From: CADEED01 sp035765415
Lineage (GTDB): Bacteria > Pseudomonadota > Gammaproteobacteria > Steroidobacterales > Steroidobacteraceae
Direction: 5' to 3'
NCBI GenBank assembly: GCA_035765415.1
Contig: DASTXR010000163.1
Span: 23,715-87,714, forward strand
DNA length: 64,000 nt
A program made the translations under genes and the position numbers. Under the pieces are notes generated by a model, which worked only from the letters and a program-made list of their open reading frames with translations, was not told the origin of the DNA and ran no database searches. Position 1 is the stretch's first letter. Each line of letters starts with the position of its first letter. Shown one piece after another: positions 53,448 to 62,005 of this stretch.

Positions 53448-55232
53448 TTAGTAAGTTCTCGCCTTCGGCGGAATCGGCTCGACGTCTTTCGTGAGCGTGT
53501 TCATGTGCACGGGGCGGTATTCGATGCGTGTCCTGCCGGCGTCGTCGACCCAGCACAGCGAGTGCTTCTGCCAGTTCAGATCGTCACGCTCCTTGAAGTC
53601 CTCGCGCGCGTGCGCGCCGCGGCTCTCCTTGCGGTTCTCGGCGCTGACGATGGTGGCGGTGGCCTGGCCGAGGAGATTGTCGAGCTCGATGGTCTCGACG
53701 AGATCGGTGTTCCAGATGAGCCCGCGGTCGGCCACTTTGACGTCGGCGAACGACGCGTGCGTCTTCGCCAGGTCGCGCACGCCGTCCGCCAGCGTGGATC
53801 CGGTGCGGAACACCGCCGCGTCGCGCTGCATGATCTTCTGCATCTCGAGCCGGATCTCGGCGGTGCCGCGCGAACCCTTCGCGTTGCGGAACCGGTCGAG
53901 CCGGGACACGGCGAAGTCGCCGGCGTCCTTCGCGAGCGGCGCATGGGACTGGCCGGGCCTGATGACCGTGGCCGCATGACGTCCGGCCTCGCGTCCGAAC
54001 ACGACGAGGTCCAGCAGTGAATTGCTGCCAAGGCGATTGGCGCCATGCACCGACACGCAAGCCGCTTCGCCTACGGCCATGAGCCCCGGCACGACGGTGT
54101 CGGGATTCCCGTTTTTCGAGGTGACCGCTTCGCCGTGCACGTTGCAGGGAATTCCGCCCATGTTGTAGTGGACGGTGGGCAGCACGGGAATCGGATCCTT
54201 GTTCACGTCGACGCCGGCGAAGATGCGCGCGGTCTCGGCGATGCCCGGCAGACGTGCGTGAATGACTTCGGGGCCGAGGTGCTCGAGGTGCAGGTGAATG
54301 TGGTCCTTGTCCCGGCCGACGCCGCGCCCCTCGCGAATCTCGATGGTCATCGAGCGCGAGACCACGTCGCGTGAGGCGAGATCCTTGGCGTTCGGCGCGT
54401 AACGCTCCATGAAGCGCTCGCCATCGGAATTCGTGAGATAGCCACCCTCGCCGCGCGAGCCCTCGGTGATGAGACAGCCGGAGCCGTAGATGCCGGTGGG
54501 ATGGAACTGCACGAACTCCATGTCCTGCATCGGAAGGCCGGCGCGCAGCGCCATGCCGCCACCGTCGCCCGTGCAGGTGTGCGCCGAGGTGCACGAGAAA
54601 TAGGCGCGACCGTATCCGCCGGTGGCGAGGATGACGGTGTGAGCGCGATAACGATGCAATCGGCCGGTGGCCATGTCGAGCGCGACCACGCCGCGGCACG
54701 CGCCGTCCTGCATGACGAGATCGAGCGCGAAATATTCGACGAAGAATTCGGCGTGATGCTTGATCGACTGCTGATACAGCGTGTGCAGCATCGCGTGGCC
54801 GGTGCGGTCCGCCGCGGCGCAGGTGCGATGCGCAGTGCCTTTGCCGTAATGCGTGGTCATGCCCCCGAAGGGGCGCTGGTAGATGCGCCCGTCGTTGGTT
54901 CGCGAAAACGGCACGCCGTAGTGCTCGAGCTCGATGACCGCGGCCGGCGCTTCCTTGCACATGAACTCGATCGCGTCCTGGTCGCCGAGCCAGTCCGAGC
55001 CCTTGATGGTGTCGTAGAAATGGAAGCGCCAGTCGTCTTCACCCATGTTGCCGAGCGCCGCCGAGATGCCGCCCTGCGCGGCCACCGTGTGGCTGCGCGT
55101 CGGGAACACCTTGGTGATGCACGCGGTGGTCAGGCCCGCTTCGGCAAGACCCAGCGTGGCGCGAAGGCCGGCGCCGCCGGCGCCGACCACGACGACGTCA
55201 TAGGTGTGATCGATGAATTCGTAGTCTTTCAT
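53448..55232 (-). CDS. sdhA: Succinate dehydrogenase flavoprotein subunit
   Basis: A 594-residue flavoprotein that oxidises succinate to fumarate. The FAD-binding GAGGAGLRA (about 16-24), SHTVAAQGGISAALG (the His bound to FAD) and the C-terminal RGAHAREDF signature are complete. The frame is open further upstream, but MKDYEFIDHTYDVVVVGAG is the family start and lies 7 nt from sdhD. FAD attachment depends on SdhE encoded downstream. Confidence 0.97.
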   Translation of the reverse strand: MKDYEFIDHTYDVVVVGAGGAGLRATLGLAEAGLTTACITKVFPTRSHTVAAQGGISAALGNMGEDDWRFHFYDTIKGSDWLGDQDAIEFMCKEAPAAVIELEHYGVPFSRTNDGRIYQRPFGGMTTHYGKGTAHRTCAAADRTGHAMLHTLYQQSIKHHAEFFVEYFALDLVMQDGACRGVVALDMATGRLHRYRAHTVILATGGYGRAYFSCTSAHTCTGDGGGMALRAGLPMQDMEFVQFHPTGIYGSGCLITEGSRGEGGYLTNSDGERFMERYAPNAKDLASRDVVSRSMTIEIREGRGVGRDKDHIHLHLEHLGPEVIHARLPGIAETARIFAGVDVNKDPIPVLPTVHYNMGGIPCNVHGEAVTSKNGNPDTVVPGLMAVGEAACVSVHGANRLGSNSLLDLVVFGREAGRHAATVIRPGQSHAPLAKDAGDFAVSRLDRFRNAKGSRGTAEIRLEMQKIMQRDAAVFRTGSTLADGVRDLAKTHASFADVKVADRGLIWNTDLVETIELDNLLGQATATIVSAENRKESRGAHAREDFKERDDLNWQKHSLCWVDDAGRTRIEYRPVHMNTLTKDVEPIPPKARTY

Positions 55233-55239
55233 GTCAGGG

Positions 55240-55617
55240 TCAGGCCAGCGCCAGTCGCAGGATCGCGAAGATGCCAGTGAAGGCGGCAGCGAAATGGAGG
55301 AACGTGGAGAGCACCAGCAAGGTGGTCTTCGCACCCTTGGCGTGTATGTAATCTTCGATGACCACCTGAACGCCGAGCTTGGAATGCCATGCGAGCGCAA
55401 CCACGAGCAGCAATGCCAGCAGTGCCGGCCAGGGCTGCGACAGCCAGGCCTGCATGTCCTCGAACTTGCCGGCATGGCGGCGAACCAGGCTGACGGCAAA
55501 CCAGGCCGACAGCGGGATGAGCGCGATGGCGGTGACGCGCTGTTCCCACCAGTGACCGACACCATCACCGGCCGAACCGCGCCCGAGCACCCTGCCCAAT
55601 GGAGTGCGCAGGCTCAT
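55240..55617 (-). CDS. sdhD: Succinate dehydrogenase membrane anchor SdhD
   Basis: A 125-residue membrane protein with three helices (about 28-48, 60-80, 95-120). VQVVIEDYIH contains the Asp/Tyr pair near the quinone site typical of SdhD. It begins LGRVLGRGSAGDGVGHWWEQR, as in the family. Its ATG overlaps sdhC by 4 nt. Confidence 0.92.
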   Translation of the reverse strand: MSLRTPLGRVLGRGSAGDGVGHWWEQRVTAIALIPLSAWFAVSLVRRHAGKFEDMQAWLSQPWPALLALLLVVALAWHSKLGVQVVIEDYIHAKGAKTTLLVLSTFLHFAAAFTGIFAILRLALA

Positions 55618-56006
55618 TCCATCACCGGCGTGGCGAAGTACACGGCCCAGATGAACAGCGCGAACAACACGAACGTGGCAACCACCACGAGGGCGCCGCT
55701 GCGGCGAGCCTCGCGTCTCTCGAGCCCGGCGCCCGCATCCCAGAGGAGATGGCGGATGCCGTTGCAGAAGTGATAGATGAACGCAAGCGCCCAGCCGGCC
55801 AGCAGTAGTTTGAAGAACCCGGAGCGCAGGACTTCGACCGCTTCCGCGTAGGCGGCGGGACCTTTCGCCAGCGCAAAGAGCCACCACACCAGCACCAGGA
55901 AACCCACCGACAGCGCGACACCCATGATCCGGTGCAGGATCGACAGCGCCATGGTGTACGCGAACTTGTAGATGCCTAGATGGGGAGAAAGCGGTCGCTG
56001 GTTCAT
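55614..56006 (-). CDS. sdhC: Succinate dehydrogenase cytochrome b556 subunit SdhC
   Basis: A 130-residue membrane anchor beginning NQRPLSPHLGIYKF, the family signature, with three helices. His79 in HFCNGIRHLLWD corresponds to the heme b ligand. It starts 12 nt after the DUF1674 gene and overlaps sdhD by 4 nt. Confidence 0.95.
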   Translation of the reverse strand: MNQRPLSPHLGIYKFAYTMALSILHRIMGVALSVGFLVLVWWLFALAKGPAAYAEAVEVLRSGFFKLLLAGWALAFIYHFCNGIRHLLWDAGAGLERREARRSGALVVVATFVLFALFIWAVYFATPVME

Positions 56007-56018
56007 CGTAGGCAGGCC

Positions 56019-56204
56019 TTAGAAGTCGACACAGCGGCCGTTCTTCTCCCAGTCGCCGAAGCGCGTGGGTTCCGGTCCCTGCGGACCACCGATTTCGGCG
56101 GGCGCCGCGGGTTTGGCGGCTCGAGTCGAGTTTCCGGTGTGCGCGGCTACCGAATCGGAATCGGTGGCGCTGGCAGGAACTACGTCGGAAGGGGCATTCG
56201 GCAC
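56019..56204 (-). CDS. DUF1674 (SDHAF4-like) complex II assembly protein
   Basis: A 61-residue protein from a GTG start. The C-terminal half, EIGGPQGPEPTRFGDWEKNG, then RCVDF, is the DUF1674/SDHAF4 signature. In mitochondria SDHAF4 binds flavinylated SDHA and promotes its joining to SDHB; DUF1674 proteins are common in alphaproteobacteria and some gammaproteobacteria. Position directly ahead of sdhC supports the same role. The N-terminus is Ala/Ser-rich and disordered; longer in-frame starts exist but run antisense through ygfZ. Confidence 0.82.
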   Translation of the reverse strand: MPNAPSDVVPASATDSDSVAAHTGNSTRAAKPAAPAEIGGPQGPEPTRFGDWEKNGRCVDF

Positions 56205-56212
56205 GGGCGCGA

Positions 56213-56225
56213 ATTCTGCCAGAAT
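56213..56225. promoter_or_regulatory. 13-bp palindrome in the divergent DUF1674/ygfZ region
   Basis: ATTCTG-C-CAGAAT is a perfect inverted repeat, 8 nt upstream of the DUF1674 GTG and 40 nt upstream of the ygfZ ATG. It could be an operator for the sdh operon. The call rests only on symmetry and position. Confidence 0.3.
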
Positions 56226-56265
56226 CGGCCGCGCACGACCACATGAAACTCCTGCAAAAACAAAG

Positions 56266-57132
56266 ATGAGCACACTTGGCGGCGTCGATCTGACGAGCCC
56301 GACCGATGGATTGGGTGTACTGGCGTTTCGCGGAGCCGACGCCGCACGCTTTGCGCAGGGCCAACTTTCAGCCGATGTGGAGAAACTCGAGATCGGCGCC
56401 GCAACGCTCGCCGGACTGCACAACCCGCAAGGACGGGCGATCGCGCTGCTCACGCTGCTGCGCGCCAGTGCCGAGGAAGTGCTCGCGATCCTGCCGCGCG
56501 AACTCCTCGCGCCGGTCGAGCAAAGGCTTCGCAAATACATCCTGCGCGCCAGGGTTCGTATCGAGGATGTCACCGGCACGCTGCGCGTCGTGGGAACGGC
56601 GGCCGCAGCCGATTCTGCTCTGGTACACAAGATTCGCTGGGGCAATCGCTGGATGCTGCTCGTGCCTCACGCAACGGAAATGACGGCGACGCTGTCGCGC
56701 GCGGAGTGGGAGCGCGCCGATATCGCCGCTGGCTTGCCGCAGGTGTACGCCGCCACCAGCGAAGCCTTCGTTGCGCAGATGCTCAACCTCGACTTGTTAG
56801 GCGGCATCGCTTTCGACAAGGGTTGTTACACGGGCCAGGAGGTCATCGCGCGCGCGCATTATCGCGGCCGGGTCAAACGCCGGCTGCAGCGCTGGCACGC
56901 CTCCGAAGGCCCGGCGCCCGTTCCGGGAGACGATGTGCGCAGCGTCGATGGACGCTCGCTCACGGTGGTGCGCGCCGCGCCCGGCGCCGAGGGCGGCTGG
57001 GATCTGCTGGCGGTGGGGCCTTTCGCGGCCGCCAGTGTCGCCGCGGAACCTGCCACCGATGGCAGCGCGGGCGCCAGCGACAGACTGCGCGTGACGGGCC
57101 CGCTGCCCCTGCCCTATGAATTACCGGAATGA
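56266..57132 (+). CDS. ygfZ: Folate-binding tRNA-modifying protein YgfZ
   Basis: A 288-residue GcvT-like protein with the YgfZ signature KGCYTGQEVIARAHYRG. It helps degrade or use folate in synthesis and repair of iron-sulfur clusters and in the MiaB tRNA thiolation reaction. The ATG at 56266 gives MSTLGGVDL; the frame is open upstream but runs through the divergent DUF1674 gene. It sits beside sdh, whose SdhB carries three Fe-S clusters. Confidence 0.93.
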   Translation: MSTLGGVDLTSPTDGLGVLAFRGADAARFAQGQLSADVEKLEIGAATLAGLHNPQGRAIALLTLLRASAEEVLAILPRELLAPVEQRLRKYILRARVRIEDVTGTLRVVGTAAAADSALVHKIRWGNRWMLLVPHATEMTATLSRAEWERADIAAGLPQVYAATSEAFVAQMLNLDLLGGIAFDKGCYTGQEVIARAHYRGRVKRRLQRWHASEGPAPVPGDDVRSVDGRSLTVVRAAPGAEGGWDLLAVGPFAAASVAAEPATDGSAGASDRLRVTGPLPLPYELPE

Positions 57133-57148
57133 CCTTCCGGCAAGGCCG

Positions 57149-57168
57149 ACGCCACTAGCTAGCGGCGT
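57149..57168. other. Imperfect 20-bp palindrome at convergent stop codons
   Basis: ACGCCACTAG (57149-57158) and CTAGCGGCGT (57159-57168) are inverted copies with one mismatch, located 17 nt after the ygfZ stop and covering the stop of the convergent hydrolase-like gene. It may terminate both, but there is no T-run. Confidence 0.35.
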
Positions 57169-58031
57169 GCGAACGACACTACCACCTGGGCGTACTCGGC
57201 GGCCCGCGCCGGCGTGAGCACGGGGTGATTGCCGACGAACTTGTGCCCGCGCGAATTGCGAGCGCGCTCGAGCGCACGGTTATAGGCGGGCGCGAGGCTG
57301 TCCGCGTCCGACGTCATGACCAGCACGCGCTGCGACACTTCGCCGAGGCGCGCGAGCACGTCGTGGGTGGCCTTGCCGCCTTTTGCGTCGGCATCGACGC
57401 CGGCGGCGATGCTCTCGTATCCGAGCTCCAGGTAATCGCGCATGAATTCGTAGACCAGCGGCAAAGTGTCTGCGGTGAGCTCGAATGACGGATCCCAGTC
57501 CTTGAGCGTGCGCACGCTGACGTCGAACGCGAAACTGCGATGCCCACCGTCGTCGGCGAGCCTGGGCGACAGCCCGGTGGTGGGGCCGGTCATCTTGCGA
57601 AGTTCTTCGGGAGCCAGGCCCGGCACGCCATCGAGCACGGCGCCGGTCACCTGCGCGGGTGAGGCTAACAACATTTCCACGGCCACCGAGGCGGAGAACC
57701 GGCCGCCGACCACGGTGTAGGGCACGGTATGCAAGGAGCCGCAGGCCTCGAGCACGTCGGCCGCGTATTGCTGCACGGTCCAGTTGCGGCACTTCTTGTG
57801 CGACCGGCCGGAGCCGGCGAGATCGAACGCGATGGCGCGAAAGCCGGCGCGCGCGAGGTGCGGCATGACGAATTCGTACATGCGGCCGCTGGCCGGCAGC
57901 CAGGGCAACAGCACGATGTCGGGGCCGGCGCCGCAGGCACGGAAGTGCAACTGTCCCGACAACGTATCCGCGAAGCCATAACGCATCGGCATCACGGCGC
58001 GATCGTGCGCAACTCCTGATCTCTCTCTCAT
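57159..58031 (-). CDS. Alpha/beta-hydrolase fold protein without canonical nucleophile
   Basis: A protein of about 290 residues with the oxyanion-loop region VLLPWLPASGRMYEF, FDLAGSGRS and the C-terminal His block VGNHPVLTPARAAEYAQVV, all typical of the fold. The nucleophile elbow, normally GxSxG, reads VGGRFSASV, placing Arg where Ser is expected. The protein may therefore be inactive as an esterase, use another residue, or bind a ligand without catalysis. The start at 58031 (ATG after AAGGGA) is favoured; ATG 57992 is possible. It lies 72 nt after murI. Function unknown. Confidence 0.8.
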   Translation of the reverse strand: MRERSGVAHDRAVMPMRYGFADTLSGQLHFRACGAGPDIVLLPWLPASGRMYEFVMPHLARAGFRAIAFDLAGSGRSHKKCRNWTVQQYAADVLEACGSLHTVPYTVVGGRFSASVAVEMLLASPAQVTGAVLDGVPGLAPEELRKMTGPTTGLSPRLADDGGHRSFAFDVSVRTLKDWDPSFELTADTLPLVYEFMRDYLELGYESIAAGVDADAKGGKATHDVLARLGEVSQRVLVMTSDADSLAPAYNRALERARNSRGHKFVGNHPVLTPARAAEYAQVVVSFARR

Positions 58032-58103
58032 CAGCCCTTCCCTTGTTCTCGTTCGCAGCCCGAAAGTCGGGGGCGCCAAGTGTACCCGCCTTATGGAAAG
58101 TAT

Positions 58104-58904
58104 CTAAAGATCGATTGTCTGGACGGTCCTTTCGGAGATCGATGAGCCCAGAAAGCGCGCGCCGACGCGGGCGAAGCGCTCCGGGCTGTCGGTAGCCAGC
58201 AGACGCACAGTACCAGTGCGCGGCTCTCGCACCGCAAGGCCGCGAGCGGCTAGTTCGAGCGCCGTGGCCCGCGCCGTCGTCGCCGCCGAATCCACGACGC
58301 GCCGTGTCGGCCCCAGCTGCCGGGCGATCGCGCCCGCCATCAGCGGAAAGTGCGTGCAGCCGAGCACGACGGTATCGACGCGCGCATCGAGATGCGCGAG
58401 ATAACGCTCGGTGACGGCATCGACGGCCTCACCTTCGCTCCAGCCCTCCTCGGCCAGCGCCACGAATACCTGTGCCGAAACCTGCGTGACATGTGCACCC
58501 GGCCGCAACGCAAGGATGGCGCGCTGGTATGCGCCGCCGCGCACCGTGCCCTCGGTGGCCAGCACGGCGATGCGCCCGCTGGCCGACGCTTCGCAGGCCG
58601 CCTGCGCACCCGGTTCGATGACGCCGATGACTGGCAGCGCGGGAAAGCGCTCACGCAAGCTCGGCAGCGCAGTGGCGGAAGCCGTGTTGCAGGCGACGAC
58701 CAGCGCCTTGATGCCGCGGCTCTCGAGCGCCTCGGCCGCGCGCACCGAATAACGCGCGACGGTTTCCGGGCTCTTGGTGCCATACGGCAGGCGCGCGGTA
58801 TCACCCAGATAGAGAAAATCTTCGCCGGGAAGCTCGGCGATCAGCGCTCGCAGCACCGTGAGTCCGCCGACCCCGGAGTCGAACACGCCGATGGGCGCAT
58901 TCAT
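58104..58904 (-). CDS. murI: Glutamate racemase
   Basis: A 266-residue enzyme producing D-glutamate for peptidoglycan. Catalytic Cys72 (VVACNTAS) and Cys183 (VLGCTHFPL), and IGVFDSGVGGLTVLR at the N-terminus, are present. It overlaps lysS by 4 nt. No regulatory N-terminal extension of the Escherichia coli type is seen. Confidence 0.96.
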   Translation of the reverse strand: MNAPIGVFDSGVGGLTVLRALIAELPGEDFLYLGDTARLPYGTKSPETVARYSVRAAEALESRGIKALVVACNTASATALPSLRERFPALPVIGVIEPGAQAACEASASGRIAVLATEGTVRGGAYQRAILALRPGAHVTQVSAQVFVALAEEGWSEGEAVDAVTERYLAHLDARVDTVVLGCTHFPLMAGAIARQLGPTRRVVDSAATTARATALELAARGLAVREPRTGTVRLLATDSPERFARVGARFLGSSISERTVQTIDL

Positions 58905-60427
58905 TCGGGACGCATGTGCGGGAACAGCAGCACGTCGCGGATGGAAGGCGCATCGGTGAAGAACATGACGAGCCGGTCGATGCCCACACCCAGGCCCGCC
59001 GTTGGCGGCATGCCGTACTCGAGCGCGCGCACGTAGTCGGCGTCGTAATACATGGCTTCATCGTCACCGGCGTCCTTGCGTTCGACCTGCGCGCGGAAGC
59101 GCGCCGCCTGGTCTTCCGCGTCGTTGAGCTCGGAGAAGCCGTTGGCGAGCTCGCGCCCCGCGACGAAGAACTCGAACCGGTCGGTGAGGAACGGATCGGC
59201 ATCGTTGGCGCGCGACAGCGGGCTGACCTCCGTGGGATAGGCGTACACGAACGTCGGATCCATGAACGTGTCTTCGGCGTACTTCTCGAACAGCTCGATC
59301 TGCAGCTTGCCGGCGCCATCGCCCGGCTTGAATGTGATGCCTCCGTTCGTGCAGAGCTCGCGTAGATAGGCGACGTCGCGCGCGCGGGCCAGGTCGAACC
59401 CCGGCACGTTCGCCGCCACGGCATCGATGACCGAGATTCGCGTGAACGGCTTGTCGAGGTCGTATTGCCGGCCCTGGTATTCGAACTGGCGCTTGCCGAA
59501 CACCACGTCGGCAATACCTTGCATCGCCCTTTCGACCATGATGATGAGATCGTTGTAGTCGGCGTACGCGACATACAGCTCGAGCATCGTGAACTCGGGG
59601 TTGTGTCGCGTCGACACGCCCTCGTTGCGGAAATTGCGGTTGATCTCGTACACGCGCTCGAAGCCGCCCACCGTGAGGCGCTTGAGGTAGAGCTCCGGCG
59701 CGATGCGCAGGTACATGTCCATGTCGAGCGCGTTGTGGTGGGTCTTGAACGGCCGCGCCACCGCGCCGCCGGGAATGCTCTGCAGCATGGGCGTCTCGAC
59801 TTCGAGGAAGTCCATCGAGTCGAGGAAGTCGCGCAGGTAGCGGAGAATGCGGTTGCGCGTGACGAAGGTATTGCGGCTCTGCTCGTTGACGATGAGGTCG
59901 ACGTAGCGCTGCCGGTAGCGGGTGTCGACATCGGCCATCCCGTGCCACTTGTCGGGCAGCGGCCGCAGGCTCTTGGTGAGCAGTCGCAACTCTTCCACGC
60001 GAACCGAAAGCTCGCCGGTCCTGGTCTTGAACAACGTTCCGGTGGCCGCCAGGATGTCGCCGACGTCGTACTTCTTGAACGCGTCGTATGCGTCCCCGAG
60101 CGTATCGCGCTGCAGGAAGATCTGGATCTGGCCGGTGCGATCCTGCAGCTTGGCAAAACTCGCCTTGCCCATGACTCGCTGGAACATCATGCGGCCGGCC
60201 ACGTGCAAGCGAACGGGCGGGTTGGCGTCGAACCACTCCGCCGGCTTGTCGCCGTATTCCGCCTGCAGCAGCGTGGCCAGCACGTCACGGCGATAGTCGT
60301 TCGGGAACGCCGGAATGCCCGCCGCGCGCGCCTGTTCGCGCCATGCAGCGAGCTTGGCGCGTCGTTCCGCGATCAGCTTGTTTTCGTCGGGCTTGTTCTC
60401 GCCGGGTCTGTTTTCGTCGTCGCTCAC
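58901..60427 (-). CDS. lysS: Lysyl-tRNA synthetase, class II
   Basis: A 508-residue enzyme with the N-terminal OB-fold anticodon-binding domain (about 60-160) and a class II catalytic core: motif 2 around FRNEGVSTRHNPEFTMLE and motif 3 GLGVGIDRLVM near the end. Length and architecture match the Escherichia coli enzyme. It overlaps prfB by 4 nt upstream, the conserved prfB-lysS pair. Confidence 0.97.
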   Translation of the reverse strand: MSDDENRPGENKPDENKLIAERRAKLAAWREQARAAGIPAFPNDYRRDVLATLLQAEYGDKPAEWFDANPPVRLHVAGRMMFQRVMGKASFAKLQDRTGQIQIFLQRDTLGDAYDAFKKYDVGDILAATGTLFKTRTGELSVRVEELRLLTKSLRPLPDKWHGMADVDTRYRQRYVDLIVNEQSRNTFVTRNRILRYLRDFLDSMDFLEVETPMLQSIPGGAVARPFKTHHNALDMDMYLRIAPELYLKRLTVGGFERVYEINRNFRNEGVSTRHNPEFTMLELYVAYADYNDLIIMVERAMQGIADVVFGKRQFEYQGRQYDLDKPFTRISVIDAVAANVPGFDLARARDVAYLRELCTNGGITFKPGDGAGKLQIELFEKYAEDTFMDPTFVYAYPTEVSPLSRANDADPFLTDRFEFFVAGRELANGFSELNDAEDQAARFRAQVERKDAGDDEAMYYDADYVRALEYGMPPTAGLGVGIDRLVMFFTDAPSIRDVLLFPHMRPE

Positions 60428-61519
60428 AAGCCCGCCTTCAGTGAAGCTTCCATGAAAGGATCGAGATTGCCGTCGAGCACCTTGTTGGTGTCGCCGATCT
60501 CGACCCCGGTGCGCAGATCCTTGATGCGCGACTGGTCGAGCACGTACGAGCGGATCTGGTTGCCCCAGCTCACGTCGCTCTTGGAGTCTTCCAGAACTTT
60601 GGCCGCTGCATTGCGTTTATTGAATTCCAGCTCGTAGAGCTTGGCCTTCAGCATCTTCATGGCGGTGGCGCGGTTCTTGTGCTGGCTGCGCTCGTTCTGG
60701 CAGGCCACGACGATGCCCGTGGGGCCGTGTGTGAGTCGCACCGCCGATTCGGTCTTGTTCACGTGCTGGCCGCCCGCGCCGCTGGAACGGTAGACATCCA
60801 TCTTGATGTCGGCCGGGTTCAGGTCGACCTTGATGTCGTCGTCGACCTCGGGCGAGATGAACACCGACGCGAACGAGGTATGGCGGCGATTGCCGGAATC
60901 GAACGGCGACTTGCGCACCAGGCGATGCACACCCGTCTCGGTGCGCAGCCAGCCGTAGGCGTAGTCGCCCTTGATCTCGATGGTGGCGCTCTTCATGCCC
61001 GCGACTTCGCCCGGCTGCGAATCGATGACTTCCGCGTCGAAGCCGCGCGACGCCGCCCATTTCAGGTACATGCGCAGCAGCATCTGCGCCCAGTCCTGCG
61101 CTTCGGTGCCGCCCGCTCCCGCCTGGATGTCGAGGAAGGCGTTGTGCGAATCCATCTCGCCGCGGAACATGCGCTTGAACTCGAGCTTGCGCACGTCGGT
61201 TTCGAGCTTGCCGGTGTCGCGCTCGATCTCTTTCGCCATGCCTTCGTCGTTCTCGCTTTCCGCGAGATCGAGTAGTTCGGAGGCGCTGGTGATGGCGCCC
61301 GTGGCCTTGTCCATGTCGACGAGGTCCGCCGTCAGGCGTGCGCGTTCCTTGCCCAGTTCCTGGGCAACTTCCGGCTTGTTCCAGATTGCGGGGTCTTCGA
61401 GCTCGCGGCTTACTTCTTCGAGCCGCTCTTTCTTCTGGTCGTACTCAAAGAAACCCCCTCAAGGAAGACATACGTTCCTCGAGATCTTTGAGCTGACGCT
61501 TCAGCATGTTGATTTCCAT
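60424..61519 (-). CDS. prfB: Peptide chain release factor 2 (joined by a programmed +1 frameshift)
   Basis: RF2 recognises UGA and UAA. The reading starts at ATG 61519, runs 24 codons (MEINMLKRQLKDLEERMSS and onward) to CTT, meets an in-frame TGA at 61445-61447 and continues in the +1 frame from GAG at 61446 (EYDQKKERLEEVSRELEDP) to the stop at 60424. The total is 364 residues, as in Escherichia coli (365). The SPF tripeptide (RKSPFDSG) and GGQ motif (GAGGQHVNKTES) are intact. Annotating only the downstream frame would lose about 70 N-terminal residues. It overlaps lysS by 4 nt. Confidence 0.96.
61444..61459 (-). promoter_or_regulatory. prfB programmed frameshift site
   Basis: On the coding strand: internal Shine-Dalgarno AGGGGG (61454-61459), TTT, the slippery codon CTT (61448-61450), TGA stop (61445-61447) and then G. 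When RF2 is scarce, ribosomes shift +1 at CTT and read GAG. This is the known autoregulatory switch of prfB. Confidence 0.95.
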
Positions 61520-61531
61520 AGGGGGCGCACT

Positions 61532-62005
61532 CTACCTGAGGGCGCGCTCCATGAATATCGACAAAGGGTCCGGTTTGTAGGGTGGAAACGCAGGAATCTC
61601 CTTGAAACCCGCGCGCCGGTAGAGCTTGAGCGCGCCGACGCTGACGTTTCCGGTTTCGAGCCGCGCCAGCGGCAGCTTCTCCGATCGCGCCCAGTCGAGC
61701 AGCTTCACCAGCATGGCCAGCGCGATTCCCTCGCCGCGTGCTTTCGGCTTGAGGTACATGCGCTTGAGCTCGGCCCAACCCCCGCAATTCTTCGCCGCAC
61801 CGCAACCGACCAGCTCGCCGTCCTGCTCCACCACCAGGAAGATGCCGCGCGCCGCCGCCAGCGTCTCCGGCGGATCGAAGTGGTTGCTTTCGGCCGGGTA
61901 CAGCGCGGAATTGAACGCATCGAGCTCGGCGATGAGCGCGCGCACCTGCGGGTCGAGCGGATCGCCGTCGCGGATCGTGTAGTTAGTGATGGGAGCCGCG
62001 CTCAT
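61532..62005 (-). CDS. GNAT family N-acetyltransferase
   Basis: A 157-residue single-domain acetyltransferase. The acetyl-CoA-binding motif A is at about 80-105 (LKRMYLKPKARGEGIALAMLVKLL), and motif B contains GNVSVGALKLYRRAGFKEIPAF. The substrate is unknown. The ATG overlaps recJ by 4 nt and the stop is 12 nt before prfB. Confidence 0.88.
   Translation of the reverse strand: MSAAPITNYTIRDGDPLDPQVRALIAELDAFNSALYPAESNHFDPPETLAAARGIFLVVEQDGELVGCGAAKNCGGWAELKRMYLKPKARGEGIALAMLVKLLDWARSEKLPLARLETGNVSVGALKLYRRAGFKEIPAFPPYKPDPLSIFMERALR

Noticed and set aside
53584..54960. Long Arg/His-rich frames opposite or out of frame with sdhA and other genes
   Set aside because: These are shadow frames caused by high GC content, with no domain and Arg/His-rich composition.
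56205..56645. Longer 208-residue version of the DUF1674 frame
   Set aside because: It runs antisense through the start of ygfZ with Ser/Ala/Arg-rich sequence; only the last 61 residues match a family.
61315..61519. RF2 as a truncated gene starting at MDKATG
   Set aside because: The upstream frame plus the AGGGGG-TTT-CTT-TGA site gives the full-length protein through the known frameshift.
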